This document shows positions 37,584 through 46,960 of a stretch of DNA of 64,000 nucleotides, piece by piece. The stretch lies in the NCBI GenBank assembly GCA_025809375.1, contig CP099514.1, forward strand, positions 186,001 to 250,000, in the 5' to 3' direction. The notes beneath the pieces were generated by a model that did not search any database, was not told where the DNA came from, and saw nothing but the letters and a program-made list of their open reading frames with translations. This DNA is from Bacillus zhangzhouensis (GTDB lineage Bacteria > Bacillota > Bacilli > Bacillales > Bacillaceae). Position 1 is the stretch's first letter. Every line of letters starts with the position of its first letter. Both the position numbers and the translations under genes were made by a program.

Positions 37584-37916
37584 CTACCAGTTTGATTGAC
37601 GTTTCCTTATCAACTTCCTTTCCAATTCGTTGTACTTTTTTAAAACTTCATTCTGTTGACTCAGGTAGCGATTTTCTGCCTGTAGTCTCTCTAATTCGGA
37701 AGAGTACTCGGGCCCCTTTCCATAGGTATATTGTTTTCCAACAGGCTGTTCGAACCGGTGTGTATCCCCAGCCTTATGCCACCTCACCCATGTCTGAATC
37801 TGCGTCTTATTCTTGATATTCAATTCCTCCATGATCTCTTTCATAGATACGCCTGCCAATCTCATGTCTACAGCCTTCTGTTTGACTTCAACCGGATAAC
37901 TTATTCTTGTCCCCAT
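37584..37916 (-). CDS. IS3 transposase OrfA
   Basis: 110 residues with a helix-turn-helix DNA-binding domain (VKQKAVDMRLAGVSMKEIME, IQTWVRWHKAGD) and a C-terminal leucine-zipper-like coiled coil (ELERLQAENRYLSQQNEVLK). Start ATG with GGAGGTGTTTTTTC upstream just inside the right inverted repeat. In intact IS3 elements OrfA and OrfB are joined by frameshifting to make the transposase; OrfB here is dead. Confidence 0.85.
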   Translation of the reverse strand: MGTRISYPVEVKQKAVDMRLAGVSMKEIMEELNIKNKTQIQTWVRWHKAGDTHRFEQPVGKQYTYGKGPEYSSELERLQAENRYLSQQNEVLKKYNELERKLIRKRQSNW

Positions 37917-38021
37917 AGAAAAAACACCTCCATGTTTTATTTCGGATCACAACGATCCGTTTTCAAACTTGTTTTTTATTTATCTCATCTTTATGGGGTC
38001 AGTCCCATTGCCTGCGCTTTT

Positions 38022-38321
38022 TTAATTGCTTTCAGGTTGAAAGGTCTCAATGATTTGAATGGCGTCGACAATCTTTTCTTTAGCATAGTCTCCAATTAAA
38101 CAAAAGGTTTCATCTTTACGTGCCGTATGGTTTGCCACTGTAAGTGCCGCCTCTTTCAACTGAGTTGTAATACCTAGATCGCGCATATTTTTAGGTAATC
38201 CTAGAATTTGGTAAAGGTTAAGTAATTCATCTACCTCGGACATTCGATTTTCTGCGGCAAGCTGGACGAGAATGCCATAATCCACTTTTTGTCCATGTAA
38301 CAAAATGATGTGTTTCTTCAA
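38022..38321 (-). pseudogene. C-terminal remnant of a GldA-like dehydrogenase
   Basis: 99 residues matching only the C-terminal quarter of iron/zinc-dependent glycerol dehydrogenase-type enzymes (about 360-370 residues). Landmarks: LLHGQKVDYGILVQLAAEN with the metal His, then LGLPKNMRDLGITT. The NAD-binding half is missing and no upstream pieces are visible. Its stop codon lies within the IS-split terminator. Confidence 0.75.
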
Positions 38322-38488
38322 TTATAAATCATCTCATTTTACAGAAAGTTCTGTCAAATAATTGGATATATGAGAAGAAAGACCCTTCCGTTTTATGGAA
38401 TTGAGCCGCCGACATTGCCTTTAGGTATGTATTTCCTGTATGATAAAGAATGGTATGTTTTGATTAAATTTAAGAGGTGTTTATATAG

Positions 38489-39457
38489 ATGGAAAAACAA
38501 TATCGCGTTTTACTTTACTATCAATATGTCCCCATTGAGGACCCAGAGGCGTTTACAGCAGAGCATTTAGCATTCTGTAAGGAGCTTGGTTTGTTAGGCC
38601 GTATCCTAGTATCAGCAGAAGGCTTGAACGGAACTGTTTCTGGAACCATTGAGCAAACGGACAAGTACATGCAAGCGTTAAAAGAAGATCCGCGCTTTGC
38701 GTCTATGCCGATCAAAATTGACGAAGCAGATGGTCATGCGTTTAAGAAAATGCACGTCCGCCATCGAAAGGAACTAGTGAACCTTAGTCTTGAGGATGAC
38801 GTGAATCCGTTAGAATTAACGGGGAAACATCTTAGCCCGGTTGAATTTTACGAACAAATGCAATCACCTGATACTGTTGTGATTGATGCACGTAATGATT
38901 ACGAGTTTGATGTTGGTCACTTCAGAGGGGCAGTCCGTCCTGATATTGAGACATTCCGTGAATTACCTGAGTGGATTCGTGACAATAAAGAGATGCTTGA
39001 AGGGAAAAAAATCCTGACTTATTGTACAGGCGGCGTACGCTGTGAGAAATTTTCGGGCTGGTTAAAGCGTGAAGGCTTTGAAGATGTCTCTCAGCTTGAC
39101 GGCGGAATTGTCACTTATGGAAAAGACCCTGAAGTACAAGGGAAGCTATGGGACGGTCAATGCTATGTGTTTGATAATCGCTTAACAGTACCAGTGAATC
39201 AAACTGAGCATGTGGTTGTTGGAAAAGATTTCTTCACCGGTGAACCTTGCGAGCGTTATGTGAACTGTGCGAACCCTGCATGTAACCGCAAGATGATTGC
39301 CACTGAAGAGAGTGAGCATAAGTATATGCGCAGCTGCAGTCATGAATGCCGCACAAGCGAACGTAACCTGTATGTAAAACAGCACAATTTATCAGAAGAA
39401 GAAGTTCAAGAAAGACTAGCTGTCATTGAAAAAGAACAAGCGATTTCACAAGGATAG
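38489..39457 (+). CDS. trhO: tRNA uridine-34 hydroxylase TrhO (YbfQ, rhodanese-like)
   Basis: 322-residue enzyme that hydroxylates U34 in the wobble position of a subset of tRNAs, oxygen-dependent, first step to mo5U/cmo5U. N-terminal UPF0176 domain ([18 protein letters not shown]), central rhodanese domain with the active-site loop [17 protein letters not shown], and a C-terminal Cys-rich part ([19 protein letters not shown]). Start ATG with AAGAGGTG upstream. Single gene with its own terminator. Confidence 0.93.
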   Translation: MEKQYRVLLYYQYVPIEDPEAFTAEHLAFCKELGLLGRILVSAEGLNGTVSGTIEQTDKYMQALKEDPRFASMPIKIDEADGHAFKKMHVRHRKELVNLSLEDDVNPLELTGKHLSPVEFYEQMQSPDTVVIDARNDYEFDVGHFRGAVRPDIETFRELPEWIRDNKEMLEGKKILTYCTGGVRCEKFSGWLKREGFEDVSQLDGGIVTYGKDPEVQGKLWDGQCYVFDNRLTVPVNQTEHVVVGKDFFTGEPCERYVNCANPACNRKMIATEESEHKYMRSCSHECRTSERNLYVKQHNLSEEEVQERLAVIEKEQAISQG

Positions 39458-39480
39458 AGGGAACCCCTCTATCTTTTTTT
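39453..39480 (+). terminator. trhO terminator
   Basis: GATAGAGG pairs with CCTCTATC and is followed by seven T; it begins at the trhO stop codon. The following 39481-39778 interval is AT-rich and holds no gene I can support. Confidence 0.85.
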
Positions 39481-39778
39481 CTATATATGGCGGGGTTGAG
39501 AAGAGAGAAAGTCTTTCTTCTATTTATTTGTTTTGTTTTTTTCAAAAATAAGGATAAAGGTAGTTTCTTCAGTCTAATAGATTGAACAGTTGAAAAAGGG
39601 CATTTTTTTGAAATAAGCATGTTTGACTATTTCAGAAAATGAAGAATTGAGAGATAATATAACAGGAAAAAATGAACAAGGGTAAAGGTTCATTAGAAGA
39701 AATATTTGTCAGTTTGAAGTAAGCTGCTTTGAAAGACGCTTGCTTGATACGTGCTCTGTATTTTAATCGAAAGGTGTT

Positions 39779-41404
39779 ATGAACATGAATGATTTGCATC
39801 GTAGGATGGGAACTTTCGCTTTAATGATGGTAGGTCTTGGCTCAATCATTGGTTCAGGATGGCTCTTTGGTGCTTGGCGTGCGGCTCAAATCGCCGGCCC
39901 TGCTGCTATTTTATCCTGGTTGATTGGGATGGTTGTGATTTTATTTATTGCTTTGTCTTATAGTGAACTCGGATCGATGTTTCCAGAGGCAGGCGGAATG
40001 GTGAAATATACGCAATATTCACACGGATCTTTTATTGGGTTTATTGCAGCTTGGGCGAACTGGATCGCTATTGTCTCCGTGATACCGGTTGAGGCGGTTG
40101 CTTCCGTCCAGTACATGAGCTCATGGCCTTGGGAATGGGCAAAGTGGACAACCCATTTGGTCATAAAAGGGGTGTTGACGACAGAAGGGCTTATGGTTGC
40201 CAGTGTGCTTCTTGTGATTTACTTTCTGCTTAATTATTGGACAGTTGGGTTATTTTCAAAAGCGAATACATTCATTACCGTGTTTAAAATCGTCATTCCA
40301 GGATTAACAATTGGTGCGCTCTTATTCGTAGGTTTTCATAGCGGTAATTTTACTTCAGGAACAAGTATTGCTCCTAACGGCTGGGCGAGTGTGCTAACAG
40401 CTGTTGCGACATCTGGGATTGTGTTTGCCTTCAATGGCTTCCAAAGCCCGATTAATATGGCCGGTGAGGCAAAAAATCCAGGCCGGTCGATTCCAATTGC
40501 CATTGTCGGATCGATTTTTATTGCGACTGTGATTTATGTTCTTTTACAAGTTGCTTTTATCGGTGCTGTCGATCCATCTATGATTGTGAATGGATGGGGC
40601 CATCTGAATTTCAACTCGCCATTTGCGGACCTTGCCATTGCGCTTGGGATTAACTGGCTTGTTCTGATTTTATATGCGGATGCGTTTGTGTCACCTTCTG
40701 GTACAGGGATTACGTATACCGCAACGACGTCTCGTATGATTTATGGAATGGAAAAAAACAAATACATGCCAAGTGTGCTTGGTCGTCTTCACCCTATTTA
40801 CGGCGTGCCTCGTCCAGCAATGTTTTTTAACTTAGCCGTATCGTTTATCTTTCTGTTTTTATTTAGAGGCTGGGGTGTACTTGCTGAAATTATCTCTGTC
40901 GCTACACTCATTTCTTATCTGACTGGACCAGTGACCGTCATGACGCTGAGAAAGACAGGGACAGATTTATATCGTCCGCTTCGAATAAAAGGACTCAGCA
41001 TCATTGCTCCTTTAGGTTTTGTCTTTGCCTCATTGACCCTGTATTGGGCGAGATGGCCGTTAACAGGTCAGGTGCTGCTCATTATTCTCATCGGTCTTCC
41101 TATCTATTTTTACTATCAAGCAAAAGTGAAGTGGAAAGACTTCGGCCGCAACTTTAAGGCGGGTGCTTGGATGGTTGTGTACCTGCTTGTGATGATGACG
41201 ATTTCCTGTCTTGGCAGTGACAAATTCGGCGGTTATAACGTCATTCATTATGGCTGGGACATGGCACTTATTACAGTGGTTGCTCTGCTATTTTATATGT
41301 GGGCACTCAAAAGCGGATATGAAACAGAATTTTTAGCGGATGCGAAAAAAATCAATGATGAACTGCGCGCTTCTCAGAAAGAAGTAGCAGGAACCAAAGA
41401 ATAA
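39779..41404 (+). CDS. ybeC: APC-family amino-acid/proton transporter (YbeC-like)
   Basis: 541-residue permease with twelve to fourteen transmembrane segments, N-terminus MGTFALMMVGLGSIIGSGWL and FNGFQSPINMAGEAKNPGRS in TM6. Very close to B. subtilis YbeC, related to the aspartate-proton symporter YveA; the substrate is unproven. Start ATG behind GAAAGGTG. Followed by a strong terminator. Confidence 0.85.
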   Translation: MNMNDLHRRMGTFALMMVGLGSIIGSGWLFGAWRAAQIAGPAAILSWLIGMVVILFIALSYSELGSMFPEAGGMVKYTQYSHGSFIGFIAAWANWIAIVSVIPVEAVASVQYMSSWPWEWAKWTTHLVIKGVLTTEGLMVASVLLVIYFLLNYWTVGLFSKANTFITVFKIVIPGLTIGALLFVGFHSGNFTSGTSIAPNGWASVLTAVATSGIVFAFNGFQSPINMAGEAKNPGRSIPIAIVGSIFIATVIYVLLQVAFIGAVDPSMIVNGWGHLNFNSPFADLAIALGINWLVLILYADAFVSPSGTGITYTATTSRMIYGMEKNKYMPSVLGRLHPIYGVPRPAMFFNLAVSFIFLFLFRGWGVLAEIISVATLISYLTGPVTVMTLRKTGTDLYRPLRIKGLSIIAPLGFVFASLTLYWARWPLTGQVLLIILIGLPIYFYYQAKVKWKDFGRNFKAGAWMVVYLLVMMTISCLGSDKFGGYNVIHYGWDMALITVVALLFYMWALKSGYETEFLADAKKINDELRASQKEVAGTKE

Positions 41405-41406
41405 AG

Positions 41407-41443
41407 AAACGGCTGCCTGAACATTGCGGGCAGCCGTTTTTAT
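41407..41443. terminator. ybeC terminator, shared with the convergent small gene
   Basis: AAACGGCTGCC pairs perfectly with GGCAGCCGTTT and is followed by TTATTT. Confidence 0.88.
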
Positions 41444-41640
41444 TTGGATAAATGGTGCATCACATGCCGCTTCAGCCAAGAGGTGACGCCGCGCAAAACG
41501 GACGCTGTGACCAGTGAAATGAGCCCATATCTCCAAAGCTGACCTAAACCTTGTCCACTCAGCCAGAACACGATGCCTAGAATGATGAGGGTGAACATGA
41601 ACAAGAATAAAAATGATGCAGACCAGAAAAAAGCCTTCAC
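41440..41640 (-). CDS. Small two-helix membrane protein
   Basis: 66 residues, two transmembrane segments (about 4-28 and 34-52) and a basic His-rich C-terminus (KRHVMHHLSK). GTG start preceded by GAGGAGGTGACCTTCT, an excellent site that decides the frame. No recognised family; convergent with ybeC. Confidence 0.7.
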   Translation of the reverse strand: MKAFFWSASFLFLFMFTLIILGIVFWLSGQGLGQLWRYGLISLVTASVLRGVTSWLKRHVMHHLSK

Positions 41641-41915
41641 AGAAGGTCACCTCCTCAGGAGTATTGTATGCAGGCTGATGAACGATCAGACCAGCAATGA
41701 AGAGGTAGAATATTGATGAGAACTATTGCTGAAGTCAGATAGAAATATCAAGTGATTTGATTAATTGGTAAAAAGTTTATGAAGCTATCCATCTTGCTGT
41801 CTGAATATCTCAAATCCTAGCTTAAAACGAGTTTAATTATGTTCAAAACAGATTCTACTAAATATCTTTCTGTGATATTCTTCCAAGGTATCATAAAAGA
41901 TAAGGGGGTCTTTTC

Positions 41916-44570
41916 ATGTTCAAAAAGCAGGTCAAATCCTGTGTGGTGGTACTTATGGCCATCATTCTATGTATGGCAGCATTACCTGGATACGAGGCAG
42001 CAGCTGCTAGTCATGGAACAAGTGTCAATGAAGCCATTGGGTTAAAAAATGGTGAAGTCATCTCAGGTACATTACAAAATGAAAAGGATGAGTCGTGGTA
42101 CCAAATCAAGCCATCTGCACAAGAGGTGGCAAAACATACACACATGCAAATTTCTGTGAAAAGTAAACAAGTGCTGTCCGTATCGGTTTATCCAAGTAAG
42201 GACAGAGCGATGAAGGATGACACATATTCAAGATATCGTGTGGACACAGCAAGCGGAGAGACAGAGATCAATTTTCCGCATGCATGGTCAGGTCCCTATT
42301 ATGTCAAAGTGCTCTATTTAGGGTCAGAGGAAGACAGCCGTGATGAGGAAGAGGATGCGGCATATACAATCGGATATAAAGGGGCTAATCTTCCGCCTTC
42401 TGAACCTGTTTTTCCTGAAGAAGATGAGCCTGAAATCATCATTATTGAGAAAAAGTACGGGCGTGACATTCTTCAATCGATTCGTACAATCGAAGATAAA
42501 CGATTCAATGAAACAAAAGAAGGTCGGAAGCTTTCGCGTCTGCTCCAAAAGACAAAACCGTTTCTCAAATCGAAACTCATCAAACATCAAAAAGAGCAGC
42601 AAAAGGTATACAATCATCTGCTCACATTAAAAACACTGCTAAGTGACGTAGAGAAAAATGGTGCATTTAGTGGTCATATCGTAACAGAAAAAGAACAACA
42701 GGCGATCCGCTCCCTTTTTGATATGCTCAAAGAAGCAAGTCCGGCATATTTAAAAAAGCAATTAGAAGCCGCCAGCCAAAAAATTGTCATCGATCAGCTT
42801 GAAGAAAAGTCAGTTGGTTATGTATTAGAGAAACAAAAGCTTGTAAAAGAAGAGAAGGTTAAAACGAATAAGATCATTTTTAAATTAAAGGATGGCCAAA
42901 CACTTCAATCTGCGAAAAAGAAAATGAAAAGCTACGGCATCCAAGAAAACCGTGTGACATCACAGTCAATCAGTCCTTTATTCAAAGGAATGTATGTCTA
43001 TGATGTGTCAGCAGGGCAAGCATCACTAAAAGCAGGCAAAGCGGTCATCAAGAGCACGGCAAGAAAGCTCTCAAGCATGCCGAATGTTGAATTTGCAGAG
43101 CCTGTTCAAACCTATCGTGCGCTAAGCAACGACGTGCAATATCGTTACCAGTGGCCCTTGAAAAATAGTGCGCAAAACAGCGGGAAGAAAGGCGCAGATG
43201 TCAAATATGAACAAATGAATACACTGATTGGCACAAGCAAAATGAAGCAAACATTAATTGCTGTTGTGGATACAGGTGTAGACAGCCGTTTGACAGATTT
43301 AAGCGGGACTGTTCGTACAGACTTAGGTGCGAATCTCATTGGGCGAAACAAAGATGCGATTGATGACAATGGACACGGTACGCATGTGGCAGGCATCATT
43401 GCCGCAAAATTTCATAACCATTACTCAATGGCAGGTCTCAACCAACATACGGGCATCATTCCGGTGAAGGTGCTGGATGCCTATGGCTTTGGCGATACAG
43501 AGCATATTGCACTTGGAATCAAGCATGCAGTGGACAAAGGCGCAAAGGTCATCAACATGAGCCTTGGCGGCTACTACAGCAGAGTGATTGAATATGCGCT
43601 GAATTACGCTGCTCAAAGAAATGTACTAGTGGTCGCGGCGAGTGGAAATGATGGTGTACCAGAAATGGGCTACCCGGCGACGTCAAAATACGCAATGGCG
43701 ATTGGCGCAAGCAACCGCATGGATATTGCCGCTGAATTCTCGAGCTACGGTAAAGGATTAAGCATGTCAGCACCGGGTTCTGATATTCCAAGCTTAATGC
43801 CTGATGGGAATGTCTCATACCTTAGCGGGACATCAATGGCGACACCATATGTGGCAGCAGCAGCAGGGTTACTGCTTTCTAAAAATCCATCCTTAAAGCC
43901 AAATCAAGTGAGAAATCTTTTGCAACGTACAGCAGATGACATCTCATTTAAATCTATTGATGGAAAAGACGATGTTTTCTATGATGAAAACGAGGAGCCA
44001 ATTGTCGATCCGAAAATCCCGGGAATCGATTGGATGACAGGACATGGCAGACTGAATGCATTTGCTGCCTTAAGTGCTGTCGAATTGAATGCATCTGTGA
44101 GCAAAGTGGAGGATCAGCACCAAAAGGTGACAGGTAAAGCAAAAGCCGGTGCTGCTATTTCTGTATATAGAGGCAAAACCCTGCTTGGAAAAGGCACAGC
44201 AGGCAAAAAGGGAACCTTTAGTGTGAAGATCAAGCATCAGAACAAAAACAAGGTCCTTCACATTAAGATTTCAAAAGGAAAGGCCGCTACGATGCTCAAA
44301 ACCGTCGTGAAAAAAGGCAAAGCACCAGCTAAGCCGAAAGTGAGCAAAGTAACAGTCAAAAGTAAAGCGGTCAAAGGGACTGCGGGTGCAGGCTTGACCA
44401 TTAAAGTGAAAAACAAATCAAAGAAAGTCATCAAAACAGTCAAAACCAATAGCAAGGGCGCATTTACTGCCCGAATAAAACCACAAAAAGCCAAAACGGT
44501 TTTATATGTGACTGCATCAGATGTGAGAAAAAGAGAAAGCAAAGCGGTAAAAGTGGTTGTGAAAAAATAA
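41916..44570 (+). CDS. Large secreted subtilisin-like protease with Ig-like C-terminus
   Basis: 884 residues. Signal peptide (MFKKQVKSCVVVLMAIILCM, cleavage near AAA-SH), a PPC-like beta domain (about 30-125), a long helical propeptide region, an I9-like inhibitor segment, then the S8 catalytic domain. Asp is in IAVVDTGVDS (~450), His in NGHGTHVAG (~488) and Ser in SGTSMATPYVA (~638). The last ~165 residues are two Lys-rich bacterial Ig-like repeats (VTGKAKAGAAISVYRGKTLL and VKGTAGAGLTIKVKNKSKKV) likely to bind the wall. Start behind AAGGGGGTC. Longer than typical Bacillus minor proteases. Confidence 0.9.
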   Translation: MFKKQVKSCVVVLMAIILCMAALPGYEAAAASHGTSVNEAIGLKNGEVISGTLQNEKDESWYQIKPSAQEVAKHTHMQISVKSKQVLSVSVYPSKDRAMKDDTYSRYRVDTASGETEINFPHAWSGPYYVKVLYLGSEEDSRDEEEDAAYTIGYKGANLPPSEPVFPEEDEPEIIIIEKKYGRDILQSIRTIEDKRFNETKEGRKLSRLLQKTKPFLKSKLIKHQKEQQKVYNHLLTLKTLLSDVEKNGAFSGHIVTEKEQQAIRSLFDMLKEASPAYLKKQLEAASQKIVIDQLEEKSVGYVLEKQKLVKEEKVKTNKIIFKLKDGQTLQSAKKKMKSYGIQENRVTSQSISPLFKGMYVYDVSAGQASLKAGKAVIKSTARKLSSMPNVEFAEPVQTYRALSNDVQYRYQWPLKNSAQNSGKKGADVKYEQMNTLIGTSKMKQTLIAVVDTGVDSRLTDLSGTVRTDLGANLIGRNKDAIDDNGHGTHVAGIIAAKFHNHYSMAGLNQHTGIIPVKVLDAYGFGDTEHIALGIKHAVDKGAKVINMSLGGYYSRVIEYALNYAAQRNVLVVAASGNDGVPEMGYPATSKYAMAIGASNRMDIAAEFSSYGKGLSMSAPGSDIPSLMPDGNVSYLSGTSMATPYVAAAAGLLLSKNPSLKPNQVRNLLQRTADDISFKSIDGKDDVFYDENEEPIVDPKIPGIDWMTGHGRLNAFAALSAVELNASVSKVEDQHQKVTGKAKAGAAISVYRGKTLLGKGTAGKKGTFSVKIKHQNKNKVLHIKISKGKAATMLKTVVKKGKAPAKPKVSKVTVKSKAVKGTAGAGLTIKVKNKSKKVIKTVKTNSKGAFTARIKPQKAKTVLYVTASDVRKRESKAVKVVVKK

Positions 44571-44572
44571 CA

Positions 44573-44609
44573 GAAGAACTTCCCTTTCTAAAAAAGGGGA
44601 AGTTCTTTT
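44573..44609 (+). terminator. Terminator of the large protease gene
   Basis: AAGAACTTCCC(TTT) pairs with (AAA)GGGGAAGTTCTT and is followed by a T run. Confidence 0.88.
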
Positions 44610-44678
44610 GTTTTTTACTGGAAAAATACCAATTGTTGTCGATAGTAATATAGTAGGAAAAAAAAGGAGGATTTATCG

Positions 44679-45161
44679 ATGAAAAAAATGATGTTTGCTT
44701 TCTTTCTATCATTGCTTCTCGTATTCCCAGCTTTTGCACATGCTGAGGAAACGGGAGCAGCACCAGCATCTGTACAAGTAACAAGTGTCACAGCAGCAGA
44801 CGGAGGTATGGTCAATTACGGTTCTGGCAGTAAATATCGAGTGGGTTCATATTATCCAGCTACTTTTAAAGGAACACTAAAAGATGCAAGCGGAAACTTC
44901 ATGCCTAATCAGCCCATCCAGCTTTATTTTGAAGCAGCCATCAAATCATTTGCCCAAACAGCGGCAGGCACAACAGATGAAAATGGACAATTTTCACTGA
45001 CGATTCAAGTTCCTGCAGGTGCAGGCTACCGTACATATAATAATGCAGGCTGGTCTACACATTATTACGATATCGTTCCAGTGACGTTCACTTCAAACGG
45101 TATCAAGCTATCATCAAATGTCACAAGTGTGTACCATTTGGCATATACATCACGTTACTAA
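44679..45161 (+). CDS. Small secreted beta-sandwich protein
   Basis: 160 residues with a signal peptide (MKKMMFAFFLSLLLVFPAFA-HAEE). The mature part has the look of an Ig/transthyretin-like domain (YPATFKGTLKDASGNFMPNQ, GTTDENGQFSLTIQVPAGAG). No cysteine; Tyr-rich end (YHLAYTSRY). RBS AAAGGAGGA. Function unknown; extracellular. Confidence 0.75.
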   Translation: MKKMMFAFFLSLLLVFPAFAHAEETGAAPASVQVTSVTAADGGMVNYGSGSKYRVGSYYPATFKGTLKDASGNFMPNQPIQLYFEAAIKSFAQTAAGTTDENGQFSLTIQVPAGAGYRTYNNAGWSTHYYDIVPVTFTSNGIKLSSNVTSVYHLAYTSRY

Positions 45162-45168
45162 TATGCTA

Positions 45169-45205
45169 GAAAAGGATGTCAACAGGTGACATCCTTTTCT
45201 TTTTT
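45169..45205 (+). terminator. Terminator of the secreted-protein gene
   Basis: GAAAAGGATGTCA pairs with TGACATCCTTTTC and is followed by TTTTTTG. Confidence 0.9.
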
Positions 45206-45385
45206 GTTAACAAACCTTGATAGGCGGCAACCGTCGATAAACAAAGCATCACGAGGTAGACAAATAATGTCCCCACAAGATAGACAAGAATGGTTGCCGC
45301 AGGTCCGGCCTGATTGCTGTTATACCCAAAGCTTAAATAGAGCCCTGTTCCAATGACGCCGCCTAGAGAAAGCGTGAACAGGTTG
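45205..45385 (-). pseudogene. S-methylmethionine permease remnant (mmuP/ybgF-like)
   Basis: Minus strand reads [40 protein letters not shown] and [16 protein letters not shown], the first two transmembrane segments of an APC permease of the MmuP type. It is fused at about 45385 to a piece of mmuM and ends in the neighbouring terminator; the remaining ~400 residues are gone. Confidence 0.75.
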
Positions 45386-45596
45386 CCGTTTGGTAGCTGG
45401 CGGTTGTTGCGCAGTCAGCACCTGCTAGGAAGTAGTCCAAGTGTACTTGCTGAATCAATTGTGGCTGTTCAATCAGTATTTTGGCTGACCATAAACGATC
45501 GTTTAAGTTACAGCCCTTTGGTTCAAGCTCTGTTGCTAATGCACCGTCTAAAAACAAAGGTGCGTGAGCCTGTAAACGGCTTTGAATAGGATTCAT
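45385..45596 (-). pseudogene. Homocysteine S-methyltransferase remnant (mmuM/ybgG-like)
   Basis: ATG at 45596 (MNPIQSRLQAHAPLFLDGAL) begins a good MmuM N-terminus ([36 protein letters not shown]) that breaks off after about 67 residues. In B. subtilis ybgG and ybgF are neighbours; one large deletion here removed most of both. Confidence 0.8.
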
Positions 45597-45762
45597 TGGA
45601 ATCAAACAGGCTCCTTTTTAGATCGGAAATGATATGAGGCAGTAGTTTAAATGACTAAAGTGTTTTTCAAGGAGAGGTAAAGCATTATATGGCGGAAAAA
45701 CCCTGAAAACATGCGGGTTTTGATGCATAAAAATGCAGTCAAAATAATAGAAAACCAAGTCA

Positions 45763-45791
45763 TTGACAGCCTTTAAAAAGAGATATATATT
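45763..45791 (+). promoter_or_regulatory. Sigma-A promoter of the YitT-family gene
   Basis: TTGACA, 17 bases, TATATT. The transcript would start near 45798, downstream of the first possible start codon of the long frame, supporting the later GTG start. Confidence 0.8.
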
Positions 45792-45920
45792 ATGGAAGGA
45801 TTGATGTCAGAAAGCTTCATTAAAAGGCGCCGTCTTTTGATTTTTATGTTGTCCAACGACTGTCTTCTTTCGTGCAGAAAGAGGGTTTTTTATATGCTTA
45901 AAAAAGGAGGAAAGAAGAAA

Positions 45921-46751
45921 GTGAAAAAATGTGTAAAAGATTTAGCGATGATTCTAGTTGGTTCTTTTTTATTTGCCGCAGCAGTGAACATGTTTGTCAT
46001 TCCGCTTGAATTTGGTGAAGGCGGTGTCACGGGGCTGTCCATCATTTTTTATTATTTGTTTGAAATAGCACCGTGGCTGACGAACCTTGTGTTGAATGCA
46101 ATCTTATTACTTGTGGGATATAAATACTTGGACAAAAAGACCACGATTTATACGGTGGTTGCCGTTGCAAGTAACTCCCTATTTTTACACCTGACCACAA
46201 CATGGGTCGTGAATGTACACGAATTGATCATTGGAGCGATTTTTGCAGGAATTATCATCGGAATTGGGATTGGTCTTGTGCTCAGAGCTGGTGGAACAAC
46301 GGCGGGTTCTGCCATTCTCGGAAGAATTGCCAACAAGTATTTAGACTGGAACGTGAGCTATGCTATCTTGTTCTTTGATCTGATCGTTGTATTTGCTTCC
46401 TATTTTATTATTGGTGCAGAAAAATTAATGTTTACCATTGTGATGCTGTACGTGGCGACAAAGGTGATGGACTTCGTGATAGAAGGACTTAACACGAAAA
46501 AGGCAGTGACGATTATTTCTTCATGCAAAGATGATATTGCGGAAGAAATCAATCACACCTTAGATCGAGGCGTAACGATTTTAAACGGGCGTGGTCACTA
46601 TTCAAAGGAATCGAAGGAAATTCTTTACGCAGTCATTCAAAAGCAGGAGCTCATGCGCCTCAAGAAAATTATTAAGAAAATTGATCGAGATGCATTCGTT
46701 GTTGTCCATGACGTACGTGATGTGTTCGGAGAAGGATTTGTGAATATATAA
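45921..46751 (+). CDS. YitT/DUF161-DUF2179 family membrane protein
   Basis: 276 residues: five to six transmembrane segments with the DUF161 signature (AAAVNMFVIPLEFGEGGVTG, RAGGTTAGSAILGRI) and a soluble C-terminal DUF2179 domain (TKKAVTIISSCKDDIAEEIN, VTILNGRGHYSKE). B. subtilis has several paralogs; their function is not settled. GTG at 45921 has AAAGGAGG ten bases before it; an ATG at 45894 lies upstream of that site. The stop is followed by a terminator into which a palindromic repeat has inserted. Confidence 0.85.
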   Translation: MKKCVKDLAMILVGSFLFAAAVNMFVIPLEFGEGGVTGLSIIFYYLFEIAPWLTNLVLNAILLLVGYKYLDKKTTIYTVVAVASNSLFLHLTTTWVVNVHELIIGAIFAGIIIGIGIGLVLRAGGTTAGSAILGRIANKYLDWNVSYAILFFDLIVVFASYFIIGAEKLMFTIVMLYVATKVMDFVIEGLNTKKAVTIISSCKDDIAEEINHTLDRGVTILNGRGHYSKESKEILYAVIQKQELMRLKKIIKKIDRDAFVVVHDVRDVFGEGFVNI

Positions 46752-46757
46752 AAATGC

Positions 46758-46942
46758 AAAGACCCTAAAAAGGGTCTTTCAGCGTGTAGGCAAACCCTCG
46801 CATTCTTTGTCAGTCCTGCGCGCTGGTGCTCACGAATGGTTACATTCGCTCCGCGCCAGTGCTCGTCCTTCCTAGACTGCAAAGGTTTTCTATCACGCTG
46901 AAAAGAAGACAGAGAGCTAAAAGCCCCTAAAAAGGGTTTTTT
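46758..46942 (+). repeat. Palindromic repeat copy A with duplicated terminator
   Basis: Core 46780-46900 begins CAGCGTGTAGGCAAACC and ends GGTTTTCTATCACGCTG, which are imperfect inverted repeats. Inside are further palindromes (CGAATG/CATTCG). A 23-base tail follows. The left flank is the terminator hairpin AGACCC-TAAAA-GGGTCT of the YitT gene; the right flank (46924-46942) repeats CCCTAAAAAGGGT followed by T9. Same architecture as copies B and C. Confidence 0.88.
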
Positions 46943-46960
46943 TTTAATTCTCTATACCTC

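Larger units (their letters stand above)
36775..38006 (-). mobile_element. IS3-family insertion sequence, defective
   Basis: 1232 bp bounded by inverted repeats GGGACTGGCCAC (left) and GGGGTCAGTCCC (right) and flanked by 3-bp direct repeats ATT, as expected for IS3 transposition. It encodes OrfA intact and OrfB broken on the minus strand. A ~57-bp hairpin segment of another repeat family interrupts OrfB. It cannot transpose by itself. Confidence 0.88.
36759..38021. terminator. Terminator split by the IS3 insertion
   Basis: AAAAGCACAGGC (36759-36770) pairs with GCCTGCGCTTTT (about 38009-38020, one mismatch); joined directly they form a hairpin with loop GCGATT and a T6 tail. The IS3 element occupies the loop, with ATT duplicated on both sides. 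The hairpin served both the aldo/keto reductase gene and the convergent dehydrogenase remnant. Confidence 0.8.

Noticed and set aside
38370..38570. 66-codon frame before trhO
   Set aside because: Overlaps the trhO start in another frame and has no ribosome binding site or recognisable motif.
45353..45589. Plus-strand 78-codon frame
   Set aside because: Antisense to the clear mmuM/mmuP remnants and without a ribosome binding site.
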